Part shown: positions 1-9,291 of the stretch, in pieces
Layout: each line of letters opens with the position of its first letter
Position numbering within the stretch: the first letter of the stretch is position 1
From: Akkermansia muciniphila
Lineage (GTDB): Bacteria; Verrucomicrobiota; Verrucomicrobiia; Limisphaerales; UBA9464
DNA length: 63,128 nt
Assembly: GCA_945861565.1 (NCBI GenBank)
Contig: CAMAUY010000020.1
Span: 1 to 63,128, forward strand
Direction: 5' to 3'
Notes under the pieces: model-generated
What the model was told of the DNA's origin: nothing
Database searches by the model: none
The model's input: only the letters and a program-made list of their open reading frames with translations
Translations under genes and position numbers: made by a program

Positions 1-14
1 CACTCCAGGGTGGG

Positions 15-440
15 CTAACCTTCAGCGGATGAGCCCGCCAAAAACTCCTCCAATCGGTCCTCGACCCGACCCCGCTTTTCGCTCCTTTTCAGGGAATTGA
101 ACTTCCACATCTTCTCAACCAATTTTGCCGGTTTTACTGAGGTCTGAACATGTTTGCCCGCATCCAGCGCGGCAATGCCCAGGCGCGCGTGCGCGGTCAT
201 GGACGTGAGAATGAGGACGATGTCCACGTCCGGTGACGTGATGACTTCCTGCGCGTGGGTCGTGAAGCGCGTCAGGCCGAGAGTGGCGCAGGCCGTGGCT
301 CGCTGTGCCTCCCGGCCGCAGGCGATGACCGGCTCGGCTAGGCCGCGTACGCGGAGCGTGTCGATAGCGGCGCGATATGCGCTGAGTACGTTGCCACAGC
401 CGACGATACCGAGACGGAGAGGTGACGTTGGGCGGGCCAT
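15..440 (-). pseudogene. Gfo/Idh/MocA oxidoreductase, N-terminal fragment
   Basis: The first 98 or so residues read as a Gfo/Idh/MocA Rossmann domain: LGIVGCGN near the N-terminus is the dinucleotide-binding loop, and the fragment runs to DAGKHV. The family then has an E-K-P catalytic motif. Here the reading continues as TSVKPAKLVEK followed by an unrelated basic tail, and the C-terminal substrate domain is absent. The family is normally 330-460 residues and this fragment is about 141. I chose the ATG at 440; a TTG at 458 is also open. The break lies near base 145. It is divergent from another fragment at 467. I infer a gene truncated by recombination. That it is a fragment is clear; its former substrate is not. 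Confidence 0.7.
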
Positions 441-466
441 GTTGACCGGCACAGTCAAACGCTTTT

Positions 467-778
467 ATGTTGTGTATGCAACAGATCGCCATTTCCCATT
501 CGGGTGAGACGCAATTTCCATTGCGCGCCGTGCGGGAGGCAAGGAAAGCGGGCGTGAAGTCCATCGGCTTGACGAATGAACCGGGCAGTGAACTGGCCCG
601 CGCGGTGGATTTGCTCTTACCGACGCAAACCGTCGAGCGGCCGGCCGGCAGCTTCGCGATCGCGCCGCGCATCTGTCAATTGGCCTTGCTGGATCAGTTG
701 TTGACGCGCGTGCGGGAGCGGGCGTTAAAACAGGTCCGAACGAAAGGAACCAAAGCAAGCACCGTGGCAAACCCATAA
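467..778 (+). pseudogene. SIS-domain (RpiR-like) C-terminal fragment
   Basis: The translation contains AISHSGET followed by a helix, then VKSIGLTNEPGSELARAVDLLL. This is the second half of a SIS sugar-phosphate isomerase/binding domain. The closing stretch APRICQLALLDQLL resembles the end of MurR/RpiR-type regulators. The first half of the SIS fold and any DNA-binding domain are missing, so the 103-residue frame is a remnant of a gene normally 250-300 residues long. No ribosome binding site is evident. It sits head to head with a truncated oxidoreductase, which suggests both were cut by the same rearrangement. A genuine small SIS protein is less likely. Confidence 0.6.
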
Positions 779-798
779 CCCCTCTGGCACTTGGCGCA

Positions 799-909
799 TT
801 ATCCGGTAGCTCCGTCGCCCCTGACGGGGCTCACGTTGTTTTCGAACGTTCTCCCACGGCTCGCGCCGTGGGCTACAGTCTGTCGCCCCTCCGCGGCTTT
901 GCGAGATGC
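799..909. repeat. 111 bp dispersed hairpin repeat, copy 1
   Basis: This segment is nearly identical, by eye roughly 90 percent, to the reverse complement of 49541-49651. It contains a stem of eight perfect pairs with a four-base loop (CCCACGGC tcgc GCCGTGGG) and a shorter GCCCC tgac GGGGC stem. It lies just upstream of the DUF1080 gene. No coding potential is visible. Confidence 0.8.
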
Positions 910-972
910 TCATTATTCCTCCGGGACACGCACGTTTTGATTTTCGCCCCAACGTCTGAGACCCTCCCGATC

Positions 973-2406
973 ATGAAACCAACTCTCCGCCTCTGCTTTT
1001 ACTTACTCGTGTGCTCGGGGTTTGTCGTCACGGCGCGCTCCGCCCAATTCACGCCTCCCAAGTCGGAATGGAAGTCACTGTTCAACGGTCGGGACTTGTC
1101 CAACTGGGACACATTTCTCGCGACGCCGAGTGGTACCGAGCCGTTGGTGGCGAACGTCGATCCGAAGGGCGTGTTCACCGTCACGAACTGGAACGGTGAG
1201 AACGTCCTTCACGTCTCGGGCGAGCAGTACGGTGCCCTCACCACGCAGGAGTCCTTTACAAATTTCCATTTCCGCGTGCAGTTCAAGTGGGGCCTCGGGC
1301 GCTTCGGCGGGCGGGCCAACGTCGGGCGTGACACGGGCATCCTTTACTGCGGCATCGGCTCTCCGAATCCCCGGACGGGTTGGCTGACTTCGGTGGAGAA
1401 TAACGTGATGGAGAAAGGGGTCGGCCAGTGGTGGAGTGTTAACGGCGCAATCATCGATTGCGAGGGCGAGTGGGTCACGTCGGAGAACGAGCTGTACGTG
1501 CCGTACAAAAAGGAAGGGAAGGGCGAGAAGAACATCGTCTGGCGAAAGGGGGCGCCTCGCATCACCGCCGCGAGCGCAAACGGGATCACTCCGCCGTTCG
1601 ATGTCGAGCAGGTCTTCGGCAATTGGAATACGGTTGAGGTCGTGTTCTGGGGCGGCAACTGCATCCACATCCTCAACGGTCACGTGAACCTCGTGGCTTT
1701 CAACCCGCGGTACAGGGACGGCGACGTGTGGCGTGCGCTCTCTCAGGGAAAAATTCAGCTTCAATCGGAGGGGGCGGAGGTTTTCTATCGCCAGGCCGAG
1801 GTGCATCCGCTGTATGAACTGCCGGCGGAATATCTGGACCAGGTTGTGTCGCCGGCGGGAAGCGACGAAGGTTTTATTCCACTTTTTAGCGACGCGGCGA
1901 TGCCGGACTGGAAGCAGTCCGGTCCGGGGCAGTTCACGTGGGCGAACGGGATCGCCACCGGCGAAGGCGGTATGGGGTTGTGGTGGTATGCGGGCCGGCA
2001 GTTCACAAACTTCGTTCTTCGAGGCGAGTTTTTGCAAGAGCAGGACATCGCGGATTCCGGGGTGTTTCTGCGCTTCCCCGATCCGAGCAACGATCCGTGG
2101 GTGGCGGTGAAGCAGGGCCATGAGATGGAAATCGGCGATCCAAATCCAAAGAACCCCACATGGCGCACGGGCTCACTCTATCCGTTCCACGCGCCGGTCG
2201 CGGCGAACACCAAGTCCGTGGGTCAATGGAACCACTACGAGATCGTTTGCCGCGGCCATGACTACGCTGTTCGCATCAACGGTAAGGTGGTGAACACCTG
2301 GACGGACACAACCCAGCGCACGTCAGGCGGCTTCATCGGATTGCAGAATTACAACGATGGTAAGACCGTCCGGCATCGGCACCTGCGCGTGAAAGATGTT
2401 TGGTGA
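973..2406 (+). CDS. Secreted protein with two DUF1080 (3-keto-disaccharide hydrolase-like) domains
   Basis: This is a 477-residue protein with a signal peptide of about 24 residues (hydrophobic FYLLVCSGFVV, then ARSA). Two DUF1080 concanavalin-like domains follow. The first starts at SLFNGRDLSNW near residue 35 and runs to about 285. The second starts at PLFSDAAMPDW near 300 and runs to the end, containing the typical SGVFLRF strand. DUF1080 is annotated in databases as 3-keto-disaccharide hydrolase, so a role in extracytoplasmic sugar breakdown is plausible. I chose ATG 973 rather than an upstream start at 868 because the signal peptide begins there and the upstream part lies in the hairpin repeat. 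Its TGA overlaps the ATG of the next gene, indicating translational coupling. Confidence 0.85.
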   Translation: MKPTLRLCFYLLVCSGFVVTARSAQFTPPKSEWKSLFNGRDLSNWDTFLATPSGTEPLVANVDPKGVFTVTNWNGENVLHVSGEQYGALTTQESFTNFHFRVQFKWGLGRFGGRANVGRDTGILYCGIGSPNPRTGWLTSVENNVMEKGVGQWWSVNGAIIDCEGEWVTSENELYVPYKKEGKGEKNIVWRKGAPRITAASANGITPPFDVEQVFGNWNTVEVVFWGGNCIHILNGHVNLVAFNPRYRDGDVWRALSQGKIQLQSEGAEVFYRQAEVHPLYELPAEYLDQVVSPAGSDEGFIPLFSDAAMPDWKQSGPGQFTWANGIATGEGGMGLWWYAGRQFTNFVLRGEFLQEQDIADSGVFLRFPDPSNDPWVAVKQGHEMEIGDPNPKNPTWRTGSLYPFHAPVAANTKSVGQWNHYEIVCRGHDYAVRINGKVVNTWTDTTQRTSGGFIGLQNYNDGKTVRHRHLRVKDVW

Positions 2407-5400
2407 TGAGCGTTTTCATCCTGCGGATTTCATCCTTCGTGCTCGCGGCTGTGGGCGCCATCGTCGGCGGGACTGCACTCGTGCGCGCCGCCTCTCCGCT
2501 GCCCCAACCCCTTCCAGGCTGGCGCATCGAACTCGTGGCGGCAGCGCCGAAGATTCAACATCCCTCGGTGGTAGCCTGTGCGCCGGATGGGCGCGTGTTC
2601 GTGGCCGAAGATCCGATGGACATCAGCCTGCCCAAAGCGGATGTCGCCGAGGGGCGCATTCTTTGCCTCTATCCCGACGGGCACAGCACCGTCTTTGCGG
2701 ACGGACTGTATGCCGTGTTCGGTCTGCAATATCTCGAGGGCAGACTTTATGTGCTGCACAATCCCAAGTTCAGCGTATTCGACGCCGACGTCGATATCGA
2801 CATCGACAACGGCGTGGGTCGCCGTCGTCGTGAGTTGATTGAGCAAACCCTGCCCGATCCGTCGGCCCTGAACTGGAACGATCACGTCCCGGCGAATTTT
2901 CGTCTCGGCATGGACGGATTCTTTTACGGGGCAAGCGGCGACAAGGGACTGCACGGAGCGAAGGGAACCGACGGTTCTCGGGCTGATTTGTTTTCGGGAG
3001 GCATCTTCCGCATCCGACCGGATGGCTCGCAGCTCGAAGTCGTTAGCCACGGACTGCGCAACAGTCTGGATGTGGCGCTGAACGCGGAGGACGAGCGGTT
3101 TACGTACGACAACACCGACGAGCATGACTGGATGGGCCGCTTTACTCACACCGTGGAGGCGGGGTTTTACGGGTATCCGCACGATTTCATCCCGCGGCGA
3201 CCCTACACCCTTTGGATGATGGAGGACTACGGTGCGGGGGCGGCGTGCGGCGCGTTTGCAAACAATGAAGACGCGCTGCCGGCGGAGTATCAGGGGAACG
3301 TTTTCCTGTCCGACTTCGGTAAACGTCAGATCATGCGCGTGCGCATGGAGCGCAGCGGAGGAACGTATCGGGCGGTTTCCAAGGAGGATTTATTTCCAAA
3401 TCCCCCGGGCGATTTCAGGCCGGTCGGTATCACGCCCGGGCCGGACGGCAGGAGCCTCTACATCTGTGACTGGCAACATCGCGACGAGAAAGCCGTGGTC
3501 AGCGTCGGGCGGCTCCTGAAATTGACCTGGACGGGACCCGACAAAAGCGCGCCGAAGCCGGCGTGGTTTGTGCCGGCAGCCACAGGGAGGAAATTTGCCG
3601 CGACGACCCATGAACTGGTGCTTGGTTTGTCGCACCCATCGCACAGCGTGAGGCTCACAGCGCAACGCCGCCTGACGGAACGGGGTGCGATGAAGGAACT
3701 GTTGGCGCTCATGCGGGATCGATCCGCTTCTCCACTTGCGCGCAGTCATGCGCTTTGGGGGCTCGATGCGATTGAGGGTGGCCGATTGGCTCGCCAGGAA
3801 ATCATTGCGCTGAGCGCCGACGCAGAACCGATCGTTCGCCGACAGGCCATCCGGCAACTCGGCACGCGGCACGCGACGAACGCCGTCGTGGCGTTGCGGG
3901 AAAACTTGCGAGACGACGACGCCTCGGTGCGTTTCCAAGCCGCCACTGCGCTGGGGCGCATCGGTGATCCCCAGTCGGTTCCCGCGCTTCTGCTGGCGTT
4001 GGAGGAATCGGATTTGTTCACCCGCTATGCGGTGTTTACCGGTCTCAATCGCATCGCCACCAATGTGCCGTCCGCCTGGTCGGCCATCGTGCGCGGACTG
4101 GAAAGCGACCGCCCGCGGATTCGCGAAGGCACCCCGTTGGCCTTGCGCGAAACCTACGATGAATTGTTGCTCACCGCGCTGGTGAACGTATTCCGCGATA
4201 CCGCCAAGTCGCCCACCGCGCGCCGTGCCGCGCTGGAGTTGATCGCCGCGCTGCATCATCAGAAGCCCGCTTGGAAAGGCCAGTGGTGGGCCTACCATCC
4301 CGCGCTCCAGCCGCCGCCCGCGAAGACCGAGGTCTGGGCAGGCTCCGGACTTGTGCTGGCGACTCTCCGGGATGGTTTGGACGAAAGGGATCCCGGTCTG
4401 CGCCGTGCCTGCATCGACGGGCTTGCCGCCGCTCGCGACACCCACTCGGCATCCGCACTACGCGGCATTTACCCGCGCGAAACCGATCCCGCCAGCCGCG
4501 CCACCATTTTGCGAGCGCTTGGCTCGATGAAGGATTCGGGCGCGCTGGCGCTGGCCGTCGCCGAGTTGAAACAACCGAACCATCTCGAAACAACGAGTGC
4601 CGCTATCGCCGCTGCCGAAGAAATTGGCGGCGATGAAGCCGTCGAGTCCTTGTCCGGATTCCTGCGTTTGAGCGACGTCGATGCGCTCGCGCTCGCGCCC
4701 GCCATCGCGGCTTTGGGCAAACTTCGCGCCCGCTCCGCCGTCGTCGTCATCGAACCGCTGGTGGGGCACGCCGCCGGCTCCGTGCGCGCCGCAACCTTAA
4801 ACGCGCTGGGCCAGCTGCAAGGGGACGCATCCTTGGCCGCGCTCGAATCCGGTCTCGCGGACCCCGCTCTGGAAGTTCGTCGTGCCGCCGTGAAGGCGCT
4901 GGGCAGTCTTAAATCCACCAATGCCGTTCCCGCGCTGCTCAAGGCCTACGGCGACGCGGCGCTGCGGGCCGATGCGTTCACAGCGCTGACGCGTACGCCG
5001 GACGCGCGTGCCATCGACGTCTTGATCGAGGGGATCTCTTCCAGGAACCCGGTCGAACGAAACGCCGCGCACCTCGCCATTCGCGACCTCCGCGGCAAAG
5101 TAATTCAGACGGTGGAAGCCAAAGCCTCTTCACTTTCGCCGCAAGCGTTGACGGAATTGCGCCACATCTACGCCGGAAACAAGCGGGCCGAGGACGGGCC
5201 GCTCTTCGCAAAGGTGATCGTGCCGTACACCCTGGATGAGTACATGGACGCTGCGTTGCATCGTTCCGGCGATCCCGCTCGCGGACAAACGCTTTTCCGG
5301 GAACCGGGTGGAGTGAACTGCACGGCCTGTCATCGCGTCGCCGGCCAGGGCAGCGACCTGGGCCCGGATCTGACCGGTGCGGGCACCCAGTTCGACCGTC

Positions 5401-5696
5401 GCGCTTTGGCCGAGGCAATGTTGTATCCGAGCAAGACGGTCCGCGAAGGCTACCAGCAGATCACGATTGTGATGGCGGACGACGAGGAATTCAACGGCGT
5501 GGTCAAGGGTGAAACCGCCGACACGCTGACGTTACGCGACAGTTCCGGTCGTGAACATCCACTGCTTCGCGCCTCCATCAAAGCCCGCCGCAACAGCGCC
5601 CTTTCACTCATGCCGGAAGGTCTCCACGCGGCCCTTACGCTCGATGATTTTGCGGATCTGATCGCCTACCTCGCCTCGCTCCGGGGTCGGCCTTAG
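2406..5696 (+). CDS. PVC-type membrane-bound dehydrogenase with HEAT repeats and C-terminal haem-binding domain
   Basis: This 1096-residue exported protein begins with a signal peptide (ISSFVLAAVGAIVGGTALVRA). Residues of about 35-370 are a sorbosone-dehydrogenase-like beta-propeller (GWRIELVAAAPKIQHPS, then FVAEDPMD). About 400-930 is an alpha-solenoid of HEAT-type repeats (for example DASVRFQAATALGRIGDP). The last 150 residues hold a c-type haem site, CTACH at about residue 972, with the following GSDLGPDLTGAG typical of the PVC haem-binding domain family. ATG 2406 overlaps the preceding TGA; a TTG at 2400 is also possible. Coupling to the DUF1080 gene suggests joint extracytoplasmic carbohydrate oxidation. 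The substrate is unknown. Confidence 0.85.
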   Translation: MSVFILRISSFVLAAVGAIVGGTALVRAASPLPQPLPGWRIELVAAAPKIQHPSVVACAPDGRVFVAEDPMDISLPKADVAEGRILCLYPDGHSTVFADGLYAVFGLQYLEGRLYVLHNPKFSVFDADVDIDIDNGVGRRRRELIEQTLPDPSALNWNDHVPANFRLGMDGFFYGASGDKGLHGAKGTDGSRADLFSGGIFRIRPDGSQLEVVSHGLRNSLDVALNAEDERFTYDNTDEHDWMGRFTHTVEAGFYGYPHDFIPRRPYTLWMMEDYGAGAACGAFANNEDALPAEYQGNVFLSDFGKRQIMRVRMERSGGTYRAVSKEDLFPNPPGDFRPVGITPGPDGRSLYICDWQHRDEKAVVSVGRLLKLTWTGPDKSAPKPAWFVPAATGRKFAATTHELVLGLSHPSHSVRLTAQRRLTERGAMKELLALMRDRSASPLARSHALWGLDAIEGGRLARQEIIALSADAEPIVRRQAIRQLGTRHATNAVVALRENLRDDDASVRFQAATALGRIGDPQSVPALLLALEESDLFTRYAVFTGLNRIATNVPSAWSAIVRGLESDRPRIREGTPLALRETYDELLLTALVNVFRDTAKSPTARRAALELIAALHHQKPAWKGQWWAYHPALQPPPAKTEVWAGSGLVLATLRDGLDERDPGLRRACIDGLAAARDTHSASALRGIYPRETDPASRATILRALGSMKDSGALALAVAELKQPNHLETTSAAIAAAEEIGGDEAVESLSGFLRLSDVDALALAPAIAALGKLRARSAVVVIEPLVGHAAGSVRAATLNALGQLQGDASLAALESGLADPALEVRRAAVKALGSLKSTNAVPALLKAYGDAALRADAFTALTRTPDARAIDVLIEGISSRNPVERNAAHLAIRDLRGKVIQTVEAKASSLSPQALTELRHIYAGNKRAEDGPLFAKVIVPYTLDEYMDAALHRSGDPARGQTLFREPGGVNCTACHRVAGQGSDLGPDLTGAGTQFDRRALAEAMLYPSKTVREGYQQITIVMADDEEFNGVVKGETADTLTLRDSSGREHPLLRASIKARRNSALSLMPEGLHAALTLDDFADLIAYLASLRGRP

Positions 5697-5766
5697 CCCC
5701 CCGGCAACCCACGACGACAGGATTAATTCGGCCTGCGAGGTATATCGTGGAGGAAGGGGTTGATTC

Positions 5767-6606
5767 TTATTTTCTCACCGTCGCCCGCGCCTGCATCCAA
5801 ATGACGTCAGCATTGTTGGCCGACGGGACATTGAGTGGGAGGGGCTGCCCCTTTTTGAGTTTGGGCATCGTGCGGGAGTCCCGCCACCGCTTGATCTCCG
5901 CGTGGCCGTCGGCGAAGGAGAATCCGCCGGCGGAGTTGTGGTAGCTTGCAGGATAATCGATGATGGACGCGCGGTTGGGTTGGCCGGGGTACCCGGCCAT
6001 ATCGACGCAGAAACAGGCGTCATTGATGCCGTCCTCGCGCTCGTCGAGCATGACAAAGATTCCGGCGGGCCCGGGGTCGGTCATGTCGGAAACCTTGTAA
6101 AGGACTCGGAATAGTTCATTGCCGCCGGTGGGCCAGGCGTAGCCAAACCAATTGTTCATCGACATGCTTCTCACGCGGGGACGAAGGACGCCGTTGACGG
6201 TGACGGCACTGAGGTCGGCGGGACATTTCCAGATGCCGGTCGAGTTGCCACAATACGGCCAGAGCAGACTGGTCTTGATGTCTTTTTCCACATCCCAATT
6301 ACTGCGATTGGCAGGCGCGAAATCGAGATCGCCGGTCACCCACATCCGTTGCGACCCCACGTCCGTCCAGGACCAGGGCGTGGTATCGCGGTTGTCCCCG
6401 TTATACATGTGCCAGGCGAGGGTCAACTGGCGGAAGTTACTCAGGCATAGAATGCCCTGGCCTTTTGTCTTGGCCCGGGTCAGGGCGGGCAGGAGCATGC
6501 CCGCTAAAATGGCGATAATGGCGATTACCACTAGGAGTTCGATGAGAGTGAATCCGCCGCACGCACCAGCCCGCTGCCGAGATTTTCCATTCCGAGCCGT
6601 TTTCAT
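5767..6606 (-). CDS. Pseudopilin-like protein, H-X9-DG type
   Basis: This 279-residue protein has a type IV prepilin-like N-terminus: a 16-residue basic leader, Gly-Gly, then [18 protein letters not shown] with the conserved Glu at position +5. After the helix come about 240 residues of soluble domain with IWKCPAD and, near the end, HNSAGGFSFADGH. The latter matches the H-X9-DG motif of verrucomicrobial and planctomycete pseudopilin families. It ends with a VIWMQARATVRK-like tail that resembles the protein at 41766-42626. Upstream in-frame codons to 6927 run into a dispersed repeat, so I chose ATG 6606. It is probably inserted in the inner membrane or assembled into a secretion pseudopilus; no pilus assembly genes are nearby. 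Confidence 0.85.
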   Translation of the reverse strand: MKTARNGKSRQRAGACGGFTLIELLVVIAIIAILAGMLLPALTRAKTKGQGILCLSNFRQLTLAWHMYNGDNRDTTPWSWTDVGSQRMWVTGDLDFAPANRSNWDVEKDIKTSLLWPYCGNSTGIWKCPADLSAVTVNGVLRPRVRSMSMNNWFGYAWPTGGNELFRVLYKVSDMTDPGPAGIFVMLDEREDGINDACFCVDMAGYPGQPNRASIIDYPASYHNSAGGFSFADGHAEIKRWRDSRTMPKLKKGQPLPLNVPSANNADVIWMQARATVRK

Positions 6607-6780
6607 AGTATTGACGAAGGGGTAGCGGGCAACAGTAGTTCCACGCCGGCCTAGCTGAGCAAGCGAATTTCTTCGTAATTGGGGTTCCGCGGGTGGGAGA
6701 CAAAGCTCTTCAGCCGTTCGAGATTCACTCCGCGTGATTAAGTGGCTGTCCGGAAAGATCCTGGCGCTTTGCCCGCCCTG

Positions 6781-6941
6781 GGCGCATCCCGAAGTTGTTG
6801 GTAGAGGTTGTCGCGCTGCGACAATCCCGCCCGCGTCCAGCGGGCGGACAGGGCCGCTGCGCGGTTCGTGCCGCGCCTGATCGGCGCGGGGACGCCGCAG
6901 CGCGGCGTCCGCTACCGTCTCCAACAACTTCGAGATGCGCC
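6781..6941. repeat. 161 bp element with 21 bp terminal inverted repeats (MITE-like), copy 1
   Basis: The ends 6781-6801 and 6921-6941 are inverted repeats that agree at 20 of 21 positions and share the core GAAGTTGTTGG/CCAACAACTTC. Inside are a perfect stem (TTGTCGC gct GCGACAA) and several GC-rich palindromes. A related shorter copy lies in opposite orientation at 57339-57442. It has no coding capacity. It lies between the pseudopilin start and the photolyase. Confidence 0.75.
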
Positions 6942-7100
6942 CGCCCGCCCTTCCCGCTGGACTTTCTCCGCTTCTCCGAGCATCAAAGGGCAGACAGCGA
7001 GATGGCCTGGTCGCTACGGCGTGGTTTCACCAAGATCCACGCGCCGCGTTTTCTCCCGGAGGACTGCGATGTCGCCAGGCTTTCGCCCGTGCCAAGCTCT

Positions 7101-8558
7101 ATGACCACCCCTGCCTCCCTCCTTTGGCTCCGGAATGATCTCCGTCTGGCGGACAATCTTGCGCTCGTCGCCGCCGCCCAGCGCGGTGGACCGGTTATTC
7201 CGGTTTTCATCTTATCGCCGCCGGAGGAGGGCGACTGGCCGCCGGGCAGGGCGTCGAGTTGGTGGCTGCACCAATCCCTCGCCGCGGTCGATGCGCATTT
7301 GCGGGAGCTTGGTTCTCGGTTAGTCGTTCGCCCCGGCCCGACGCTCCCCGCGCTGCGTGCCCTGGCCAAGGAAACTGGCGCGAACGCGGTCTTCTGGAAT
7401 CGCCGCTATGAACCCGCCGTCATCGCGCGCGACGCGCAGGTGATGGCAGAATTGCGCGAGGAAGGTTTTGAGACCGCGAGTTTCAACGCCGCACTGTTAC
7501 ACGAACCGTGGACGATCCAGAACCAGACAAAAAAGCCATTTCAAGTCTTCACACCATTCTGGAGGAATTGTCTCGCTCAGCCTGAACCGGCGGAGCCCGT
7601 TCCTGGACCGAAGAATCTCCTCGCGGCGGCGAAGTGGCCGAAGTCGGTGGCTCTCGATGAACTTAGACTCGAGCCGACGATTAATTGGACCGACGGGATG
7701 CGCGCTACCTGGCAGCCGGGTGAAGCGGGCGCGATGGCGGGCTTAAACCGGTTTTTGGCCAGGGCGTTCGATGATTACTCCGAGCACCGCAACCGCCCCG
7801 ATGTCGCGGGCACCTCGCGCCTCTCCCCGCACCTGCATTTCGGCGAGATCAGCCCGCGTCAAATTTGGCACGGGCTGCGGCGGATGGCGGCGAAGCGGGG
7901 TCTGCCGGTCGAGCAGTGGCGTGGCTCACAATACCTGGCGGAAGTCGGCTGGCGCGAGTTCGCGCATCATTTGCTTTTTCACTTCCCGCACACGCCCACC
8001 GAGCCGTTGCGCGCGGATTTCAAAAAGTTCCGATGGCGCGAAGACGCCGCGTTTCTCCAGGCGTGGCAGAAGGGTCGCACGGGCTATCCCATCGTGGACG
8101 CCGGGATGCGCGAGTTGTGGACGACGGGTTGGATGCACAATCGCGTACGCATGATCGTCGCGTCGTTTCTCGTGAAAGATTTGCTGCTGTCATGGACGCA
8201 GGGCGCGCGCTGGTTCTGGGACACTCTCGTGGACGCCGACCTCGCGCAAAACACGCTCGGCTGGCAATGGACTGCGGGTTGCGGCGCGGATGCCGCACCG
8301 TATTTCCGCGTGTTCAATCCGATCAGCCAGGGCGAGAAGTTCGATCCCCAGGGCGACTACGTACGGCGCTGGTGCCCTGAACTCGCAAAGCTTCCCGGCG
8401 AGTGGCTGCATAAGCCGTGGCAAGCGTCGAGTGAAACCCTCGCTCGCGCCGGGGTGGAACTTGGGCGTGATTATCCCGAACCCATCGTCAGCCATGCAAT
8501 CGCGCGCGAAGTGGCGCTGGAGGCTTTTGCGCACATCAAGAGCACTGCTGCCCGATGA
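7101..8558 (+). CDS. phrB: Deoxyribodipyrimidine photolyase (class I CPD type)
   Basis: This 485-residue protein is close to the usual photolyase length of 450-490. The N-terminal alpha/beta domain starts with LLWLRNDLRLADNLAL. The FAD-binding half contains SRLSPHLHFGEISPRQIW, then GYPIVDAGMRELWTTGWMHN and QWTAGCGADAAPYFRVFNP, all hallmark cofactor- and DNA-binding motifs. It repairs UV-induced cyclobutane pyrimidine dimers using blue light. I chose ATG 7101 because homology starts at TPASLLWLRND; codons upstream to 6795 lie in and after the repeat element. It is monocistronic as far as I can see. The antenna chromophore cannot be decided from the sequence. A related cryptochrome function is possible but less likely. 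Confidence 0.93.
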   Translation: MTTPASLLWLRNDLRLADNLALVAAAQRGGPVIPVFILSPPEEGDWPPGRASSWWLHQSLAAVDAHLRELGSRLVVRPGPTLPALRALAKETGANAVFWNRRYEPAVIARDAQVMAELREEGFETASFNAALLHEPWTIQNQTKKPFQVFTPFWRNCLAQPEPAEPVPGPKNLLAAAKWPKSVALDELRLEPTINWTDGMRATWQPGEAGAMAGLNRFLARAFDDYSEHRNRPDVAGTSRLSPHLHFGEISPRQIWHGLRRMAAKRGLPVEQWRGSQYLAEVGWREFAHHLLFHFPHTPTEPLRADFKKFRWREDAAFLQAWQKGRTGYPIVDAGMRELWTTGWMHNRVRMIVASFLVKDLLLSWTQGARWFWDTLVDADLAQNTLGWQWTAGCGADAAPYFRVFNPISQGEKFDPQGDYVRRWCPELAKLPGEWLHKPWQASSETLARAGVELGRDYPEPIVSHAIAREVALEAFAHIKSTAAR

Positions 8559-8694
8559 CACGTCTCGTCCAGCAATTATCCTTCGGCGCTTCAGAATCCC
8601 GCCGCAGAATTGTCCGTCCCGGGCGCCGAAAAACCCGACGCAACCGGCTGCTGCGGGCCGTAGGCGTGCGAATTTAAGAACCGCCGGAGCCGTT

Positions 8695-9291
8695 TCAGTT
8701 TCTCAATTTCAACTGAGCTTCCAATTCGGCGATACGCTGCTTCAGCGGCGCGACAGCGATTTCAACTTCGGCTTCGGTGAAACGTGGCGTGATGTATTTC
8801 GGGCAGTTCCAGTCGAACGAGATGACTTCGATGAGGAAAATGCGCTCGACGATTTTCTGGTCCGCCGCTTCGGCGAATTGGCCGACCAACTCAGGATGCG
8901 CGCGGGCGTCCTCGACGCGGGCGCGGCCGAGGATTTTCAGACGCTCCTTGCGCGGGTAATCCATGAGGAACAGAGCGACGCGATCGCTGGCAGCGAGGTT
9001 GCCGGTCGAGAGCATCTGGCGATTGCCCTTGTAGTCGGCGAAGGCGAGCGAGTTAGGGCCAACCACTCGCAAAAAACCGGGGCGCCCACCCCGATGTTGA
9101 ACGTAAGGCCAGCCTGCGCTGGTGACGGTCGCCATGTAGAAGCTATCGCGCCCGGCGATGAACTCCGTTTCCTCGGCGGTCAACGGGTCGCGCTCAGGTT
9201 GCGGCGGAATCGGTTGCGAACGCCCGAAGTATCGCTGCTGTGCGGCAAGGACTTCGGGCGTGAAATAGGTTTCAAGGTAGCGACCGGCCAT
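8695..9291 (-). CDS. Pyridoxamine 5'-phosphate oxidase-like FMN-binding protein
   Basis: This 198-residue protein has the split-barrel flavin-binding core seen in pyridoxamine-phosphate-oxidase-related proteins: FIAGRDSFYMATVTSAGWPYVQHRGG, then FADYKGNRQMLSTGNL and VALFLMDYPRKERLKILG. The last 25 residues are predicted helical and may form a coiled coil (EAEVEIAVAPLKQRIAELEA). The family reduces or binds flavin, and many members act on small electrophiles or F420; the substrate here is not assignable. It is convergent with the photolyase, whose stop is 136 bases away. The ATG at 9291 is followed directly by family-like sequence. Confidence 0.8.
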   Translation of the reverse strand: MAGRYLETYFTPEVLAAQQRYFGRSQPIPPQPERDPLTAEETEFIAGRDSFYMATVTSAGWPYVQHRGGRPGFLRVVGPNSLAFADYKGNRQMLSTGNLAASDRVALFLMDYPRKERLKILGRARVEDARAHPELVGQFAEAADQKIVERIFLIEVISFDWNCPKYITPRFTEAEVEIAVAPLKQRIAELEAQLKLRN

